From assembly GCF_014805625.2 (NCBI RefSeq), contig NW_023998422.1, forward strand, positions 5,460,100 to 5,524,099: 64,000 bases of DNA, written 5' to 3'. Source of the stretch: Glossina fuscipes. Its lineage: Eukaryota > Arthropoda > Insecta > Diptera > Glossinidae. Below, piece after piece: positions 1-13,265 of this stretch. Under the pieces are notes generated by a model. It did not search any database and had not been told where the DNA came from. It saw only the letters and a list, made by a program, of their open reading frames with translations. Every line of letters starts with the position of its first letter. The first letter of the stretch is position 1. A program made the translations under genes and the position numbers.

Positions 1-324
1 TATCTTGCTCATAACACTTAGATAAGCGGAAAAATTTTGTGCTGCTCACACACGCTAATAAGACTCGCAAGTACTAGATGCAAAGAGAGCAACTCGAGAG
101 AGTAGATTACATATGGAATTTACTGCTCCTGCATACTTCTCAAGAGTGTGCATCACGTCGAAGGGATATAATGCATATGGGAGAAAGTCCTAGCCTCCAA
201 GGCATATGTGTTTGCAATGCAGAGCCCCAAAGGTCGAATTTTGCATTTAAACCTCTTCTTCTTCGGTGGAGGAATCCAGCTTCTAGTTTTGCCTGCAAAA
301 ACCATAAGTCCATGATTTGTCTAA

Positions 325-530
325 GAAATCTGCTGCATAGTCGAGTAGGTAAGAATTTCGACTACCAAGTCGATGTTGACCGGCTCAAATCTCACTACAG
401 TGAAGCATACTTCGTCGTAGGGATAGTGAGTGACATAGTGAGCCATGTTGAGCGAAAGCGTAAGCGAAAACCTCTTTCTATTATATGAAAAAGAAAAGAA
501 AAAAAATCATCCGAAGATTCCCCTGAAATG
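325..530 (+). mobile_element. Diverged SINE, subfamily B
   Basis: GTCGAGTAGGTAAGAATTTC (from 340), AAGTCGATGTTGACCGGC, TCAAATCTC and GTCGTAGGGATAGTGAGTG follow the subfamily B order. It overlaps a 136-codon reading frame that I do not regard as a gene. Confidence 0.5.
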
Positions 531-2740
531 AAATTAAGCACACTGCCTTGTCCTTGTGACCAACTCATGTCCTAAGCAGTCTTGGTGCTTACTTGTTTTT
601 AAAGGATGAAGGTAAAGGTAGGCTCCATAGAATTTCTAGAACATTCACAAGTTTACGCTCACGATTTCTAAGCTGGGATAGTGATTAAGAGGAAAAAAAA
701 ACGGCTAAGCCTTTTTAAAAGACAATTGTTGTTTCGGCCAAAACACTACCCTTTTCTATACGCACCCGTTTTCTGTCACCTTACCATCACTCCCAAGTTA
801 AAAAAGACTTTAGCACGTTCGCTGTTGCATAGAAAACATTGAGAAAATAATTTACGTATAAATAAAGCACTCACACGAAGGATCACACGATCGCATTCGA
901 TAGAAACAACTTTTACGTAAATATCTTAACTGAAAGTGAGAAGAGAGCTGAGGTTATGTTATGGATATCAAGAAAACTCGATCGCTATATGAATGTGTTA
1001 CTCGACAGGAATTTTACAATCGAAAGACGTTTCCTTCGATAGTAAGAGAAACGCATACTTTGTCGACAGCGGTAAACTCACCACTCATTGCAGGGAGTTG
1101 ATAGTCGTTGCTATTCGTTCGAGTTTACCGACCTCTGTTTATGTTCGACTTGGATCGTACCTGTTAATATTCACGACATCGATGTAAGATGTTTGCTTGC
1201 AAAATAAACCGTAGATTCATTTACCCAATACATCAACCACGCATCTATTCTATCATGTTTATATATCAGATACCATATTATATCATATATTAAACCGTAT
1301 TGTGAATATTAAAAAGCGTATTTACGTGCTCGTGTGTCGATAACTCCATCGAACTTCGTGTCTAGTTATGTTAAAGGAAAATTAGAAGACTTTAAATTGC
1401 TCGTTGCGCAATTTTTAAACCAATGCTTAGAGATAATAGAAAATTTGCCCGTAGTGTGAGATGATAAGAAAAGTTTCAAGTCCACATTTGCTTTCTAGTT
1501 TCAAAGCCGCCATTTTGAAGACACAAAACAATAGACAGGCAAGCAAGTCTACGTAGTTAGTGAGTTAGTTGATCGAAAATATGTATGCAAGCACGTATGG
1601 AAGGATCTCCGATGCATACACTGAGGTAATTTGATATATAGCCGACGGCGGTCGAAACTATCCCAAGAACAATGCAAAATATATCTATTTTGCTTATCTT
1701 TTTCTTTTCTTATCCTTAAATATGTGATTAACTATGGGGGAATAATTGACATAACGACTCTTTTGCACTAAATCTTTAAAAACTGAAATATATTAACTTT
1801 TCCTTATCTTGCTTGGTCATAATAAATCTTGTCACACTTCTTTTTCCGTGCTCACCCGGTAACTAATATCATTAGAAATGTTTATATATATATATATGTA
1901 TATATATGAATATACTATGAACGCCCACTATTTACTACGATCTGGCTTGGAGAAAACAGTTATACCTTATCTAGTGTTAATACTTGCAATTGGTGGGGAA
2001 AGTAGAGAAGGCTTAACGGGTCTTTCATCAAGCAAAATGCCACAGCTGAACAACAATGGCAAGTAACCCAAAAAAAAAAAGCAAACAATGTACACAGAAG
2101 AACATTGAGACCCATAAAACCACTACACATACCAACCAAAAACCAGACTGTATACAATCAACAAAAGAGATAAAAGCAGACAAAACAGATAAAAGGTAAA
2201 CGAAAGCCTTCATTCCCCAGTAATGGTAGCGAAAAAATAAAAAGTATTTTCAACACAATTTACAAAATGCATACAACAACAAGATCACCAAAAACTGTCT
2301 GAAAACGTGGAAAAACTAAAACGCAAAATGTTTGCATGATATCGACCACGCAATAAACAATTTACTAACCAAACGGTGGTAACAGTAAAGATGATCAAAG
2401 ACAATGACTTTTTTTTTTTGGCTTTTTTTTTCGCCATATGAAATGTGCGAGCTGAGCGAGATTATAAAATAAAAGCAAACATTGCATTTTTCAAAAAAAA
2501 AAAAGGAAAAAAAAAAAACCCGAAAAAAAGCACAAAAGGTACTTTGAATGCTCATACCATGAAGTCATTAAATGTAACATCATATTTCACCACAACTGTT
2601 TATTTAACTTTTTAACTCCGTATAATACTTTTGTAGAGTAATAACTGGCTGAGTATTCACCTCATACTCACTATAATATCATAACATTTTCCTTACAATA
2701 TATAATCTTTCAATTTTTCCTCCTCGCTCTCTCACTCTCG

Positions 2741-2744
<4 letters not shown>

Positions 2745-2784
<40 letters not shown>
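2745..2784. repeat. (CT)20 microsatellite
   Basis: Uninterrupted CT dinucleotides. An impure CT/CA tract occurs at about 3966-4018. Confidence 0.95.
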
Positions 2785-2786
<2 letters not shown>

Positions 2787-3066
2787 CTTTTTGTTCATTA
2801 TTGTGTGGTGTGTTTGAAAGCGATCATATTCTTTGCTCTCGACGACTAAGTGAATGTAAATAAACAACATGTGTAAGATAAGATTATAAACAATAAATAA
2901 ATAAATATATGCACACGTATGTACGTAAGCATGCATGTGTTGGTTGAATGTAAATTGACCCACACAGGCACATAAGCACACGACTTTTTTTACTACAAAA
3001 CTCACATGCATTTGCACACGTATAAAGAAGCCACAAGGGACTTTGTGTTCATCATATGTCGCCGCA

Positions 3067-3067
<1 letters not shown>

Positions 3068-3114
<47 letters not shown>

Positions 3115-3120
3115 AATATA
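3068..3120. repeat. (TA)n microsatellite
   Basis: TA dinucleotides with a few T interruptions at the right end. Similar tracts: 13782-13820, 22331-22360, 25395-25415, 39580-39620 and 42676-42710. Confidence 0.95.
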
Positions 3121-4099
3121 TTAAAATCTATAGAGTGAAATAAGAAACCGGTATTTACTGCGTTTGGAGCAGATAAGAGCAACCACAGCAACCACTACAT
3201 AATAATTGTGTGGTGTGTGTGGTGTGTGGTGATGATCAAAGTCACCTTGGGAAATTAGAGCTACATGCGTAAGTGTGTTTGACTATGTGTACCGGTGAAT
3301 ATCGATAAGATATTTTGTTTACTGTTCACTTCGCTGTTATTGCTTCCAAAACCAGTTAAAAATTCACCAATGGTGAATATAAAGAAAGATATGAGTAAAG
3401 ACAACAAAAAAAAAACTTTTTTTTTTGTTTTAAATAAACAAAATGAATATACAATAAAAAAATATGATATTTAGCAGATATAGAGACATAAGCAAAAAGC
3501 GTTCCGAACACACTCATCGAAACGATCGTAAGAAGGTAGACAAATAAAAAAGAGAGAAAATAAAATGGCATTAGGAAGCAGCGTATAACAATTCAAAATT
3601 TAAGTTCGATAATTGTGGGAAGGGATCAGTAACCACCAGCATTTTGATGATCGAAATTGGACTTTGTCTTTTCAAAAACCGACACTCTACTCGCCTTGAC
3701 CCATCTTTCTTTTTTTAATTCTTTTGCATGCTATCTCAAAAAGATTAAGTAAATATATAGACCGTATCTGTGTTATCTTATCGTTAATACTTCGTAAACA
3801 AATGCTGGTACGTGAATGAAAAACCCGAGCAAGAAAAATTTTCCAAAAATTAACAAAATTTGAATTCAAAGCATTTTAGAGTAAAGTTTTAGCTTTCCAT
3901 CTCAATGGCCTTTACCTAGCAAGACGCCCCGGGGTTTGATTAAACTGATCCGTTATATCTCTGATCTCTCTCTCTCTCTCTCTCTCACTCACTCACTCAC
4001 TCTCTCTCTCTCTCTCTGTGAGCAGAATACTTGAATTGCTCATAGAACTTCTTCTTCAGCTTTCAGCGATATATTCGACTTGTCCAGTAAGTGAAAATT

Positions 4100-4385
4100 A
4101 AGTTGGTACGGAAGCGTATGCACCCAGAAGGATTTGACATGGGCCTACCTTTTGTTATACTGATCATTGGTCTTGTTCAACCCATAGGTCGCAATTTTTG
4201 ACATATTTTAATAAAATTTGGCTCAACATGCTTTGGAAAATGATTGGGATCAGATGATTTCTTCGGCCACTTTCCATGTAATGCCTTATTTTGAAAGGCC
4301 GTTCTATGCGTAGGCCATTTTTACGGAGCCGTGGTCGACGAAAATGTCTTTACTTATCTCTACTATTGTGTTATATTTATCATAA
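4100..4385 (+). repeat. R1 dispersed repeat, diverged
   Basis: TATGCACCCAGAAGGATTTG, GGGCCTACCTTTTGTTATAC, CATAGGTCGCAATTTTTGA, TAATAAAATTTGGC. Both ends are degraded. Confidence 0.5.
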
Positions 4386-4640
4386 AAAAAATATATATAT
4401 AAAGACTAGACTAGGTTTGGGTTCAATCTGATGCCGAATCTCCGGAACAAATTGACCAGCACTCGCTTGTTGAAGCCTTTGTTTTTTTTTCAGAATGCAC
4501 ACAATGCAATCATATACTGCTTATTCGATAGTACAGAGAATTACAATCCCTGAAACCAAGTGCACCGATAAACTAATCGGCTCTACCGCAATTATGTAAA
4601 ATTTGTAGTACTTTCGTCACTTTGGATATTCAAGACTCGA

Positions 4641-4672
4641 AGCGCCACCTGCCGAAGAACGCAGGTGGCGCT
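4641..4672. repeat. GC-rich perfect hairpin (12 bp stem, 8 nt loop)
   Basis: AGCGCCACCTGC (4641-4652) and GCAGGTGGCGCT (4661-4672) are exact reverse complements. The stem includes the E-box sequence CACCTG/CAGGTG and stands out in AT-rich surroundings. Confidence 0.8.
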
Positions 4673-5838
4673 CTCTATTCTCTTTTTTACAGTCACCACC
4701 AAGGATGGGGGGTACCATTCAAAGATACGCTTGAGCTTGAACGTTGCCACAGAAGACTTAGTAAGAAGACTTATATGATGAAACGACTTTAATTTTTAGG
4801 GAAACAAGGTTTTCTTTCGATCTTTAGAAAGCTCTTTTAATATTCTATTATATTAATTGCCTTTGAAAAGACCAAAGCGAGTTTAAGACGGATATAACCG
4901 ATGTCTATGTGTAGTGCCTTTTCTTTAAAAAGTCACGAACTATTTGCAATTTCTGAAATAAGATAACGAACATGCAAAATTATTTACAGTGAGACGACTT
5001 TGCACTTTGTATTCATATACACTTTATAAATAGTCTTCGATATTGAGTCATAAATATTTTAAAGCGTGAACACGATCTTTCTTGAACCGATCGTCGAATA
5101 TTAGTACTGTGATTGTGTTTGTATCAGTTATCGAAATTCCTTCAGATTACCAAAGCGCCAATAAAGTGTAACCGAATTTGACTTAAACCGTCCATCCATC
5201 CATCTGTGTATCGAACTTTCGTCATCGTAAAGTTGCAACGACAATTTTTCTTAGTTTATATGCATAAATGGATTTGAAATTAATCGAAATCGAAGATGTA
5301 TAACAAATTCAGGGTATGATCGGTGCGCGAAAAATCCCCGTTAAATTCTTAAGATTCATAATTAATGACTAAACTCATAATTAATGACTAAAACTATTTA
5401 ATGATATTTATGTTAAGAGTTTGCAAAAATTTTGCACTTGAAAAAGGCATTTGTTGTGGGAAATTGGTACAATATGTATTAATCAAATTAGGTTCGATCC
5501 TCTTCTGCAACATTTTCTTTATAACATTTTTGGCAACATGCCGATATCATGTCAAAAAAACTTGTATTGGTTTGGCAGCGCTCCACCCACCGAACCACGG
5601 ACTTCGGCAGCAGATATCTTATAGTAATGAATTTGGAAGAAAAAGGATTGTTGAGCGCTCCATGATCCCTGAATAAATCAGTAATATTAAATGGAAAACG
5701 GTTATTTTATGTGGAGAAAAGTCGAAATCATCAAATTCAACCATTATATACACTGGTGTTCCCCTTTTCCTTATCACTTTTACCTGTAAAAGTCGCTGAT
5801 TAAAATTTTCCCAACCACCTAATACATTAAATACAAAT

Positions 5839-6152
5839 GAGTAAAAAGACTTTAATGAGCCACGGCCCCCAAATTAATAATAAATATCCTACATTGCCCT
5901 ACAGATTCATTCAGTTATTCATATAACGACTTCCCAACAAAAGACAGTTGCATGGGGAAGAATTGGTCCGGTCCGAACCCATTTCAATAGCGTTCGTCCT
6001 TAGTCAAACATCGATGTACCGAATTGCATCAAATACCTCAAAAATTGCACCCGGTAGCTTGAACCCAGGAAAACAAGACGGACAGACAAAGCTTAGCCCT
6101 AGCTCCGTCTGGGTGTTGCATACATCCGCTCACACTTAACACGCCCTCCCAC
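5839..6152 (-). repeat. R1 dispersed repeat
   Basis: On + it reads GTAAAAAGACTTTAATGAGC, CAATAGCGTTCGTCCTTAG, AAGACGGACAGACAAAGCTT, GTGTTGCATACATCCGC, i.e. R1 reversed. Confidence 0.7.
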
Positions 6153-6159
6153 TTCAATT

Positions 6160-7010
6160 GATCTAACCTATAAAAAATCAGTTAATAATATAAGAAATTT
6201 TCTGAATATTTTTGAAAAAAAAAAACATTTGTTTTCTAACCAAGTTACCGATAGGAGCCCAACATTCCGCATAATTTTTTTTTCGTTTTGCAAAAAGAAA
6301 ACATCTTGTAACACCTCAATTATCGCGCAGTGTAGTTAAGTACATTTAAATTGAAATAGTTTTAAACGTCGTCATAATCACTTCCAAGACGTCGTTCAAT
6401 TGCTTACCTTAAACAGTATGAATGGAGAAATATTATGGTATTTTTATTGTTTTATTCACTTAACGTTTACTGTTCGGTTGTTTACATTTGCTATGATTAC
6501 AGGTAAAAAATGTACCGTGCACTCGTAACACGTTGTATTGTTAGACATGATGTCATTAACATTTGATATGCTAATCATTGAATAAAAAAAAAAAAAAAAA
6601 ATACAAAAACAAAAAAAAAAATATCATAAAAAACACTTCACATAGTACAATATTTCAAAGCATTACCAATTTTGGAGTTTTAATGCCAAAAATGATTACG
6701 TATTCAAATTGATTGCTGGCACTTTCTAAGCTTCAAAAAAAAAAAAATTGAATCAACGATTAAAAGTTTCTACGTTTGCCTCAAGGCTTGTAAATGTTTA
6801 TCTTTATTGCACTAATTTATAATAACAGTTTTACATAAAAATAAAAAATAAAAATAATAATAATAATAAAGCACTTCAAGGCCTTTTTGTAAATTATGAA
6901 GAAATCTTGAAAGGTTAATGAAACGCATAAGACATTTACCATATGGATTAACCTTTGTAAAGCCCTGACATGCAGAAGGCTTCAGAGAATACCTCAAGCT
7001 TTAAGTAAAT
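6160..7010. other. Non-coding AT-rich spacer
   Basis: Poly-A runs (6580-6620, 6735) and TAATAATAA near 6855. It may include the unrecognised 3' end of the mariner relic that starts at about 7020. Confidence 0.5.
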
Positions 7011-7019
7011 AGAATGCTG

Positions 7020-7610
7020 ACGCGATATTAGGGGATCGAAAAGCAATCACAATCTTTTTTGCTAGCGAAAGAAAAGAAATCTTAAATAATTTCCATTTGA
7101 GCACTTTTTTCCAGCGTAAAGACAGTCGTTCGATGATTGCGTTTTTAGCAAAGTCCTCTGCTTTTTCATTGGTAAACTTTTCCAAGTATGTGATCAGTTC
7201 TCGAACTTTAGCAAATTTTCTACCTTTCAATGCAAGCTCTTACAATCTGAAAAAGTGGTATTCCGAAGGCCAGTGGGGTGAGAGATTCAATCCAAGCCTC
7301 CTTATTTTTACCTAAGTTATTTTTGCAGCGAAAATGATCTTGAACTGAAAACCATGGACAGCCAATTTTCTATGATAACTTCTCAATTGTTTGAGGATGT
7401 TTATGCATCCACTATCGCCCTCAGGATATCAACATCCAATTTTTGGGATCGTCCTTTGCGTTCGGTATCTTTGATATTTTTATTTACATTTTTAAACTTT
7501 TTAAACCCTCTATGACACTGTTGGTTAGTTTCAGAACATTCCTGTAAATATCGGCCATTTTTTCACTGCTTCGTTTGCCTTCATTTCTTGGTTGAACAAA
7601 AATAACATAT
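7020..7610 (-). pseudogene. Mariner transposase relic with central deletion
   Basis: On the minus strand: an N-terminal helix-turn-helix piece near 7555-7602 (FLFNQEMKANEAVKK), ERKGRSQKLDVDILRAIVDA at about 7403-7475, and then, with the catalytic centre missing, the C-terminal block LKGRKFAKVRELITYLEKF with RWKKVL (7090-7232). A mariner transposase needs about 1 kb; only about 0.6 kb remains. It is a dead copy, from a different lineage than the relic at 32.2-32.8 kb judging by its C-terminal motif. Confidence 0.65.
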
Positions 7611-8429
7611 AATGAGGTGCTTCTTCCTCCTTGATAAAACAATTAAGATAAATTTGAATTTGACTATCAGAGACACACCTACATTTTTTGGAACAGAGCT
7701 CTGTACACACCCTAACAGGACTATGTCAAACATTCAGATAAGACATAATTGTCTTTGGAAGCCTACTCCGCCCATATTAAAAAATATAAAGTATTTTTGT
7801 GAACGCCTCATGAGTTTATATAAAAATACTTTTCAAACAACAAATAAATTCAAATTCCGTTTATAGGAACTAATCTTAACTTAATTTTTTGAACTCTAGT
7901 TTGTGAACAAAAAAATGCGTATGAAAGAACACCCAAATTTGAGACTCTAGTGCGGCCAAACTAGAAAATATCACCTATATTCACCTATATCCCGTGAACC
8001 TTTCGAACGATCCAAAAAAAATCAAATTTTTCTTTCAGAAACTATTGTTAACGCATTCTTAAAAATTACTTACTTAGCAAAAAACACGTAACTTACTGAC
8101 ATTAACACGAAAAAACGAATTTGAATTTGTTAAAAAAAAAGTAAATGCGTTTTCTTCTAGCTCGCCTTTTATTTACTACACACAGCTATGCTTGTGTAGG
8201 TCATGCATAGTCTGTGCATAGGCCAGCAAAAATGAGCAAAAAAAAAAAAGCAGCAAAATGATTGCCATGTAGTTTTAAGATTCTTCCGTGTATAAAATTT
8301 TTTTTCTTGTCCGAAAATATGACATACTTTTAAAATTTTAAACTTCTTAAAAAAAAATTATTTCTACACATAGTAAAAACAAGAAATAATAAAAAAAATA
8401 AAAATTAATCATAAGCAGTATATTGGAAA

Positions 8430-8642
8430 ATGGCCCATAGTAAATACGATTTGGACCATTTTCAATACCGTTGGTCCTTGGGTCAAAATAGCTCAAATAT
8501 ATACACCTATAGGTTGAGTGCAAAGAAAGCAAGACAGACAGATGGACAAAAAAGCTTAATTAAGCGTGGGTCGTCTAGATGTTGCATACATCCACGCAAA
8601 CCCCTCGTACTGCCGTACCATAAATGCTGTAGAGTATAAAAA
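8430..8642 (-). repeat. R1 dispersed repeat, partial
   Basis: GGTCCTTGGGTCAAAATAGC, AGACAGACAGATGGACAAAA, GATGTTGCATACATCCACGC, GTAGAGTATAAA: the reversed R1 order, lacking its 3' tail. Confidence 0.65.
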
Positions 8643-9689
8643 AGTATTTGAATATGCGTGCCAAGATTGCCCGACTAGACCAAGTAGTAGGGTTTCTCTT
8701 TAGGACAATACTGTTTGGTAGTGGTGTAGCAATGTTTGTGTTCACATATGAAATGGTTTCATTTTCCCTTTGTTGGTTTAAAAAAAACTCCAGTTGCGTT
8801 AAGCCTTTTTTCAATGAAAAAGCTTAGTTAACAAATACTGTTTACGTCCTCAGGTAACTGTTATCATTAATTTGGGTACAGTTTAGCAGCGTTTAGTTTT
8901 TATAGATAAATATCTGATCAGATTTGCTTTTTGTTTACGAAAACTTTTATTACGAGTAAGTAATTTCTTCTTAAACATCACTAGATATTCATGCGTATCA
9001 CATATAATTAAGTATATTTTTTTATAGTAAACAATAATTTAATGGCGCTGGCGTTCTTTGTGCATATAAAGATATATATTTATTTCTTATTTATTTATTT
9101 TTTTTTTGGTGTTCGTATTAATTTTGTTAACAAATTGAGCGTAAACTTATATTTATTCACATTTTTTAAATTAATTCCAATTTTTTCTTCTCTTTGTTTT
9201 AAACAAATTAATATGTAAAATCAACCGTATATATGTATGTATATATCTGTATATAGATGCTTGTGTATGCATGTGCGTTCATGAAAATTTATATGATTTA
9301 TATTATTCACCTTAACCCTGAACGATTGCAATGAAGCTTCAAAAATTTGTAAATATGCGAACACACACACACAGCAATGTATTCATAATCATATAAACAT
9401 ATGTACGTTCGGTTGGAAAATGTGTTTTCATTTTTCATATTTGGTTATAATTAGAGAGGAAAGCGTTGTTTTGATTAATTGTAAATCATGTGAAACGTAT
9501 GAAAAAGAGAATAAACATTATGCAGCAATAAATTTTAAATTAAAATCAAAACATTTGAACAGTTTCAGTTCAAAGATATTTTAATTCAAAAATTATGCTA
9601 ATAAAAAAAAAGAAATAAGTAAATAAATAAATAAATACAAATAAAAACAGCTAAAAACACTCTCGCGTCACACGCTCCACCATTAAATA

Positions 9690-9992
9690 CCGTACCCCAT
9701 TTCGTTTAATGGACTTATTCACAAAACAATTTTTCAAAGTAAGGCGCATGGCACCAAATAAGTGGTTCGATCCGACCTTACGTCCAGAAAAGGCAATGTA
9801 CGAAATTTCATCAAAATATTTTTGGTCCTCTAGGCCAATGAAAATAATACGTACAGACGGACGGACAAACTTAAATTGATTCGAAAAGTGTTAACTAATC
9901 AAAGAAGAAGTGGGTCGGGTCTTTTTCCAATTACATACATCCGCATAAACTGAAAATACCCTTACATCACAACTACTGTACGGTATAATAAC
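9690..9992 (-). repeat. R1 dispersed repeat
   Basis: GTGGTTCGATCCGACC, AATTTCATCAAAATATTT, GTACAGACGGACGGACAAAC, ACATACATCCGCATAAACTG, CTACTGTACGGTATAA. Confidence 0.7.
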
Positions 9993-10007
9993 TTCGGTTT
10001 AGCATGA

Positions 10008-10172
10008 GTTTTTATTATTATTAATATAAAAATGGCCACAGAATAAATGCTAAGACTAAACTCTTAAAGCACTAGCATCTCAGGGTTTTGGCTTTATTAA
10101 AAATTCTACCGCACTTGGGATTTGAACCCACGACCATTGACCACTGCTAGTCAAGCCTACTCGATGATCAAC
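10008..10172 (-). mobile_element. tRNA-derived SINE, subfamily A
   Basis: Reverse-strand copy matching the 33.0 kb element over nearly its full length: B box GGGTTCAAATCCC, AAGTGCGGTAGAAT, the GATGCTAGTGCTTTAAGAG body and a TAATAATAATAA tail. The A-box region is degraded. Confidence 0.8.
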
Positions 10173-10179
10173 ATGAGTT

Positions 10180-12585
10180 TTTCATATCAATACTTTTATT
10201 TGAAAAAATTCATACCCGTACAAAATAAACAGTGGAACGCTTGCTCTCCTAATAATAGCAACATAACTTAGGCAAAGATATCTCTATGTATACCTTTTGT
10301 GTAACATATAGCTTAAGTAAGGTAAAAGTCGATCAACTTTATCTTCACCTGCCTCCAATGACAAAACATAATAACTTCTTATCTATCCGAAATTTTGAGA
10401 GAGTGTCTCTCAGATATCTTCAGATAACAAGATCGTTCGCCGAACATAATTAAATAGCGCGGTGTAATTTCATGTAATTAAAATATTTGGACACTTGCAT
10501 TAAGCTAAACTTGATTTCAAAGCAACAGTCAGTTAAGAGAAAACCGACTGAATGTGCAACCGTATGGGCATAAACCACACAGATCATACACTTACATTTC
10601 TTTACGAACTTTATGCGGAAAGGCTTTTCAATCCCAAAGCGCAATTTCACTAAAGGCATCAACGCAGGTAACAGGGTTCTGCGCAAGTAAAAATACAGTT
10701 ACTCTAGTGTGTTAGAGTAACTGTCCCTTAATGATCACGTCTTAACTCCTGCCCTGCCAATTATAGGCTCTTCACATATCCGTAGAACATTCTCATATCC
10801 CTTTATCGAAAGATAAAAAAAAAAACTTTGGCTTTTGTTTACTTAAAAGGAAAGAACTGCCTTGACTTCATTCGACTTGGCCAGTCTAGCGCAAGTTTGG
10901 CCCAGGACAGCAAATATCAAGCTACGATAAGAATATTAAAAGAGAACTTCATAGCAGATTTCTCCACTTTTTCTATTGCTTTAATACAACTTTTCATCGC
11001 TCGAGAATGTGGAGACAAAGTTGATTACTTGAAAGTGTCTTCCAAGCCCTTGGGAAACAAGGGCTTTCCCTGTTGGAAAGTTACATCCTCATGTCGCACC
11101 TGTTAATTTCTAATTTCTCTTCCGCCTTAACGAGATGCTCTTAAGAAAGGTTTCTATTCCTTCCAAAGCATTATCAAGCAAAGGTACATTGGTGTAGCTC
11201 GAGCACATGTACACAAAGGATATAATTTCCAAAAACTTATTGAAGCGGCAAATAAAACCTGAATATAGCGACTGCTATTGTTGTGTGCAATTTTAATGAT
11301 AATCCGACTAATATTCTACAAGTCATTGTGATGGAGATACGATAGATATTGATTTCCAATCATACGCTTAGCGGATCAAACAGACCGAACCGTCTTTGAC
11401 AAATGCAGCAAAAATGGCACGCTCTAATATGTATACACGATATACAAGTAAAAAGAATGAGGAAGAATATTTCAAGGACAAATTTATAGTTTTGGTATAG
11501 CAAGCTTATAATGAAAATTAATAAAAAAATTGATAAAAAGACTTTTTTATAACAAAAGAGAACGTGCCTTGAACACATTTCGGAACTTTAAAAGCTTTTT
11601 TCTGGGAGTGAAGTTCTTCAAAATGGCGAGCACTATGACCTACCTAATCGACGTATATATAGAGCATAGTTGGTATAGTGGTAGTAGTAGTAGTAGTATT
11701 ATGTACGATATTCATTTTTTAATTATTTTTTGTTTTTCGTATTTTTTACAACAACTTTAATAAAATGTCTTGAGTATAAGTTCTATCTGAACGGAGGTTG
11801 GCTTTCCCTTTAAGTTCTTCTTCTTTAATTCAATTTAAATTTATTAAGCAACGATTGCCTTTAATTAGCCAAACTTAGACTTTGACTTAGACTTGGAGAA
11901 GAAACGAAAGCCTTCAATAAGCGAAACGTGACGTAGTCGCTATTGCTTTAAAGTGATGCAGTATTCCTGATTATGACTAATTGTCTGCGAAATGGTTATA
12001 GCGATTGTCAAAACAGCTCAAGTATAAATATTCTGCAGCTTTAGCTTAAACTATTGCCGACCACAACATATAGTGAAGAGAGAATACATTTAGGAAATAA
12101 TATTGTCCCTAAACGCCGGTCTACTAACTGACCGAGTTCACTAAATCTGAATCTCACTATTTCACTGTCAAAAGACTGAATAATTTTCATATCCACATTT
12201 AGGCCGCCTTTATTTTCCTATTTTGGCCAGTGCACCCATTATCCACTATAAGCTGTAAGTATTTCGAAGGATGGCACTTCTTGTGATCCTCTGTATGCTA
12301 TAGTTTCTTGCCAAATAAACAATTTAACTTGATTATTATGAAAATTGTGGAAGCCTTGATTCAATGCCTATATATCCTGCTTGTACTACACAACTGATAT
12401 TGTTGGCTAAGGATAAGGTGGTAACTTTTGTAAATCAAAGAAGAACGCGAAATATTCTCCCAAATTATTTACAGGTACATCTCTGGCTTCCTGCAAAAAA
12501 TTTCTAGCCAGTTCGGCATTCAACAAGTGAATTTTGAGTGAATAAAATGGACTTACACCAATTACAGTGTTTACTGGACTCACAG
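10180..12585. other. Non-coding, little structure
   Basis: Apart from the 10695 hairpin, a CCCTTGGGAAACAAGGG fold near 11050 and a (TAG)n run near 11680, I see nothing. The 92-codon frame at 10828-11106 has no recognisable features. Confidence 0.5.
10695..10724. repeat. Perfect hairpin (12 bp stem, 6 nt loop)
   Basis: ACAGTTACTCTA (10695-10706), loop GTGTGT, TAGAGTAACTGT (10713-10724). No downstream T-run or gene gives it an obvious role. Confidence 0.8.
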
Positions 12586-12589
12586 GTTA

Positions 12590-13265
12590 TATTCGGTTTG
12601 TGCGGACTTATGCGATACCCAGAACGGCTTGAGATAGACCCATCTTTTATTATACCGAGCTTGTGTGTCCGCCAGTTCGTCTGATGTTTGTTCATATATT
12701 TTTGCGTTCAACGTACAGGTTCGAAATTTTTGAGATATTTTGATGAAATTTGGTACAACGACGTGAAGGCGAACGCAATTGGTTCGGCTTGGATCACTTT
12801 TTCGATCAAGAAAAAAATGTTCTAATTTATAGAATTTCGCGATAATCATCACTAAGTAATACTACATAAGCATTCTAAATTGATGAGAAGAAATTTGGGA
12901 TCAGATGTGGAAATTTTTTGAAACCACTGAGTGTTCCTACGGAAAGTGGACCTTTATATGGAGAAAAGTACTAATTTTCATTATTTCTTGATCAAAATTG
13001 AGGCATAATAATAGTATAACATGAACAATAATCTTACCGAACTAGGAAAATGTAGATCTATTTTGGATCCCACCTTATAGAAAGGCGTTTATGGAAAGTA
13101 AGCCCTTGTATGGCAAAAATGTTCAATTTTTGATATTTTGTGATGAAAATTGGATCGTAAGATGTAAAATTTGGATCATATAAACGTGTTCAGTGGGAAC
13201 CCTTCTGTGAGGAGAAAGTTTAACTTTTACATTATATGGTAGAAGCAAAGGCGAATTACTGAAAT
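12590..13265 (+). repeat. R1 dispersed repeat, long variant with tandem ~115-125 bp modules
   Basis: The R1 left half (GTGCGGACTTATGCGATACC, GAGATAGACCCATCTTTTAT, TGATGAAATTTGGTACAACG) is followed by three diverged tandem modules. Each carries an AAATTTGGATCA-like phrase, a GGAAAGT or GGGAACC step and TATGGAGAAAAGTTTAAC-like sequence (about 12880-12995, 13010-13140, 13141-13260). Confidence 0.55.

Larger units (their letters stand above)
531..4095. other. Non-coding: simple repeats, no gene seen
   Basis: AT-rich unique sequence with (CT)n, (TA)n and a TGTGGTGTG-type run at 3210-3230. Short frames on both strands are low-complexity and match no family I know. Confidence 0.6.

Noticed and set aside
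78..488. 136-codon + strand reading frame
   Set aside because: Its second half is a diverged SINE copy and the first half has no domain, promoter or splice support.
2745..2784. GAGA-factor promoter element
   Set aside because: Pure (CT)n microsatellite without an adjacent gene.
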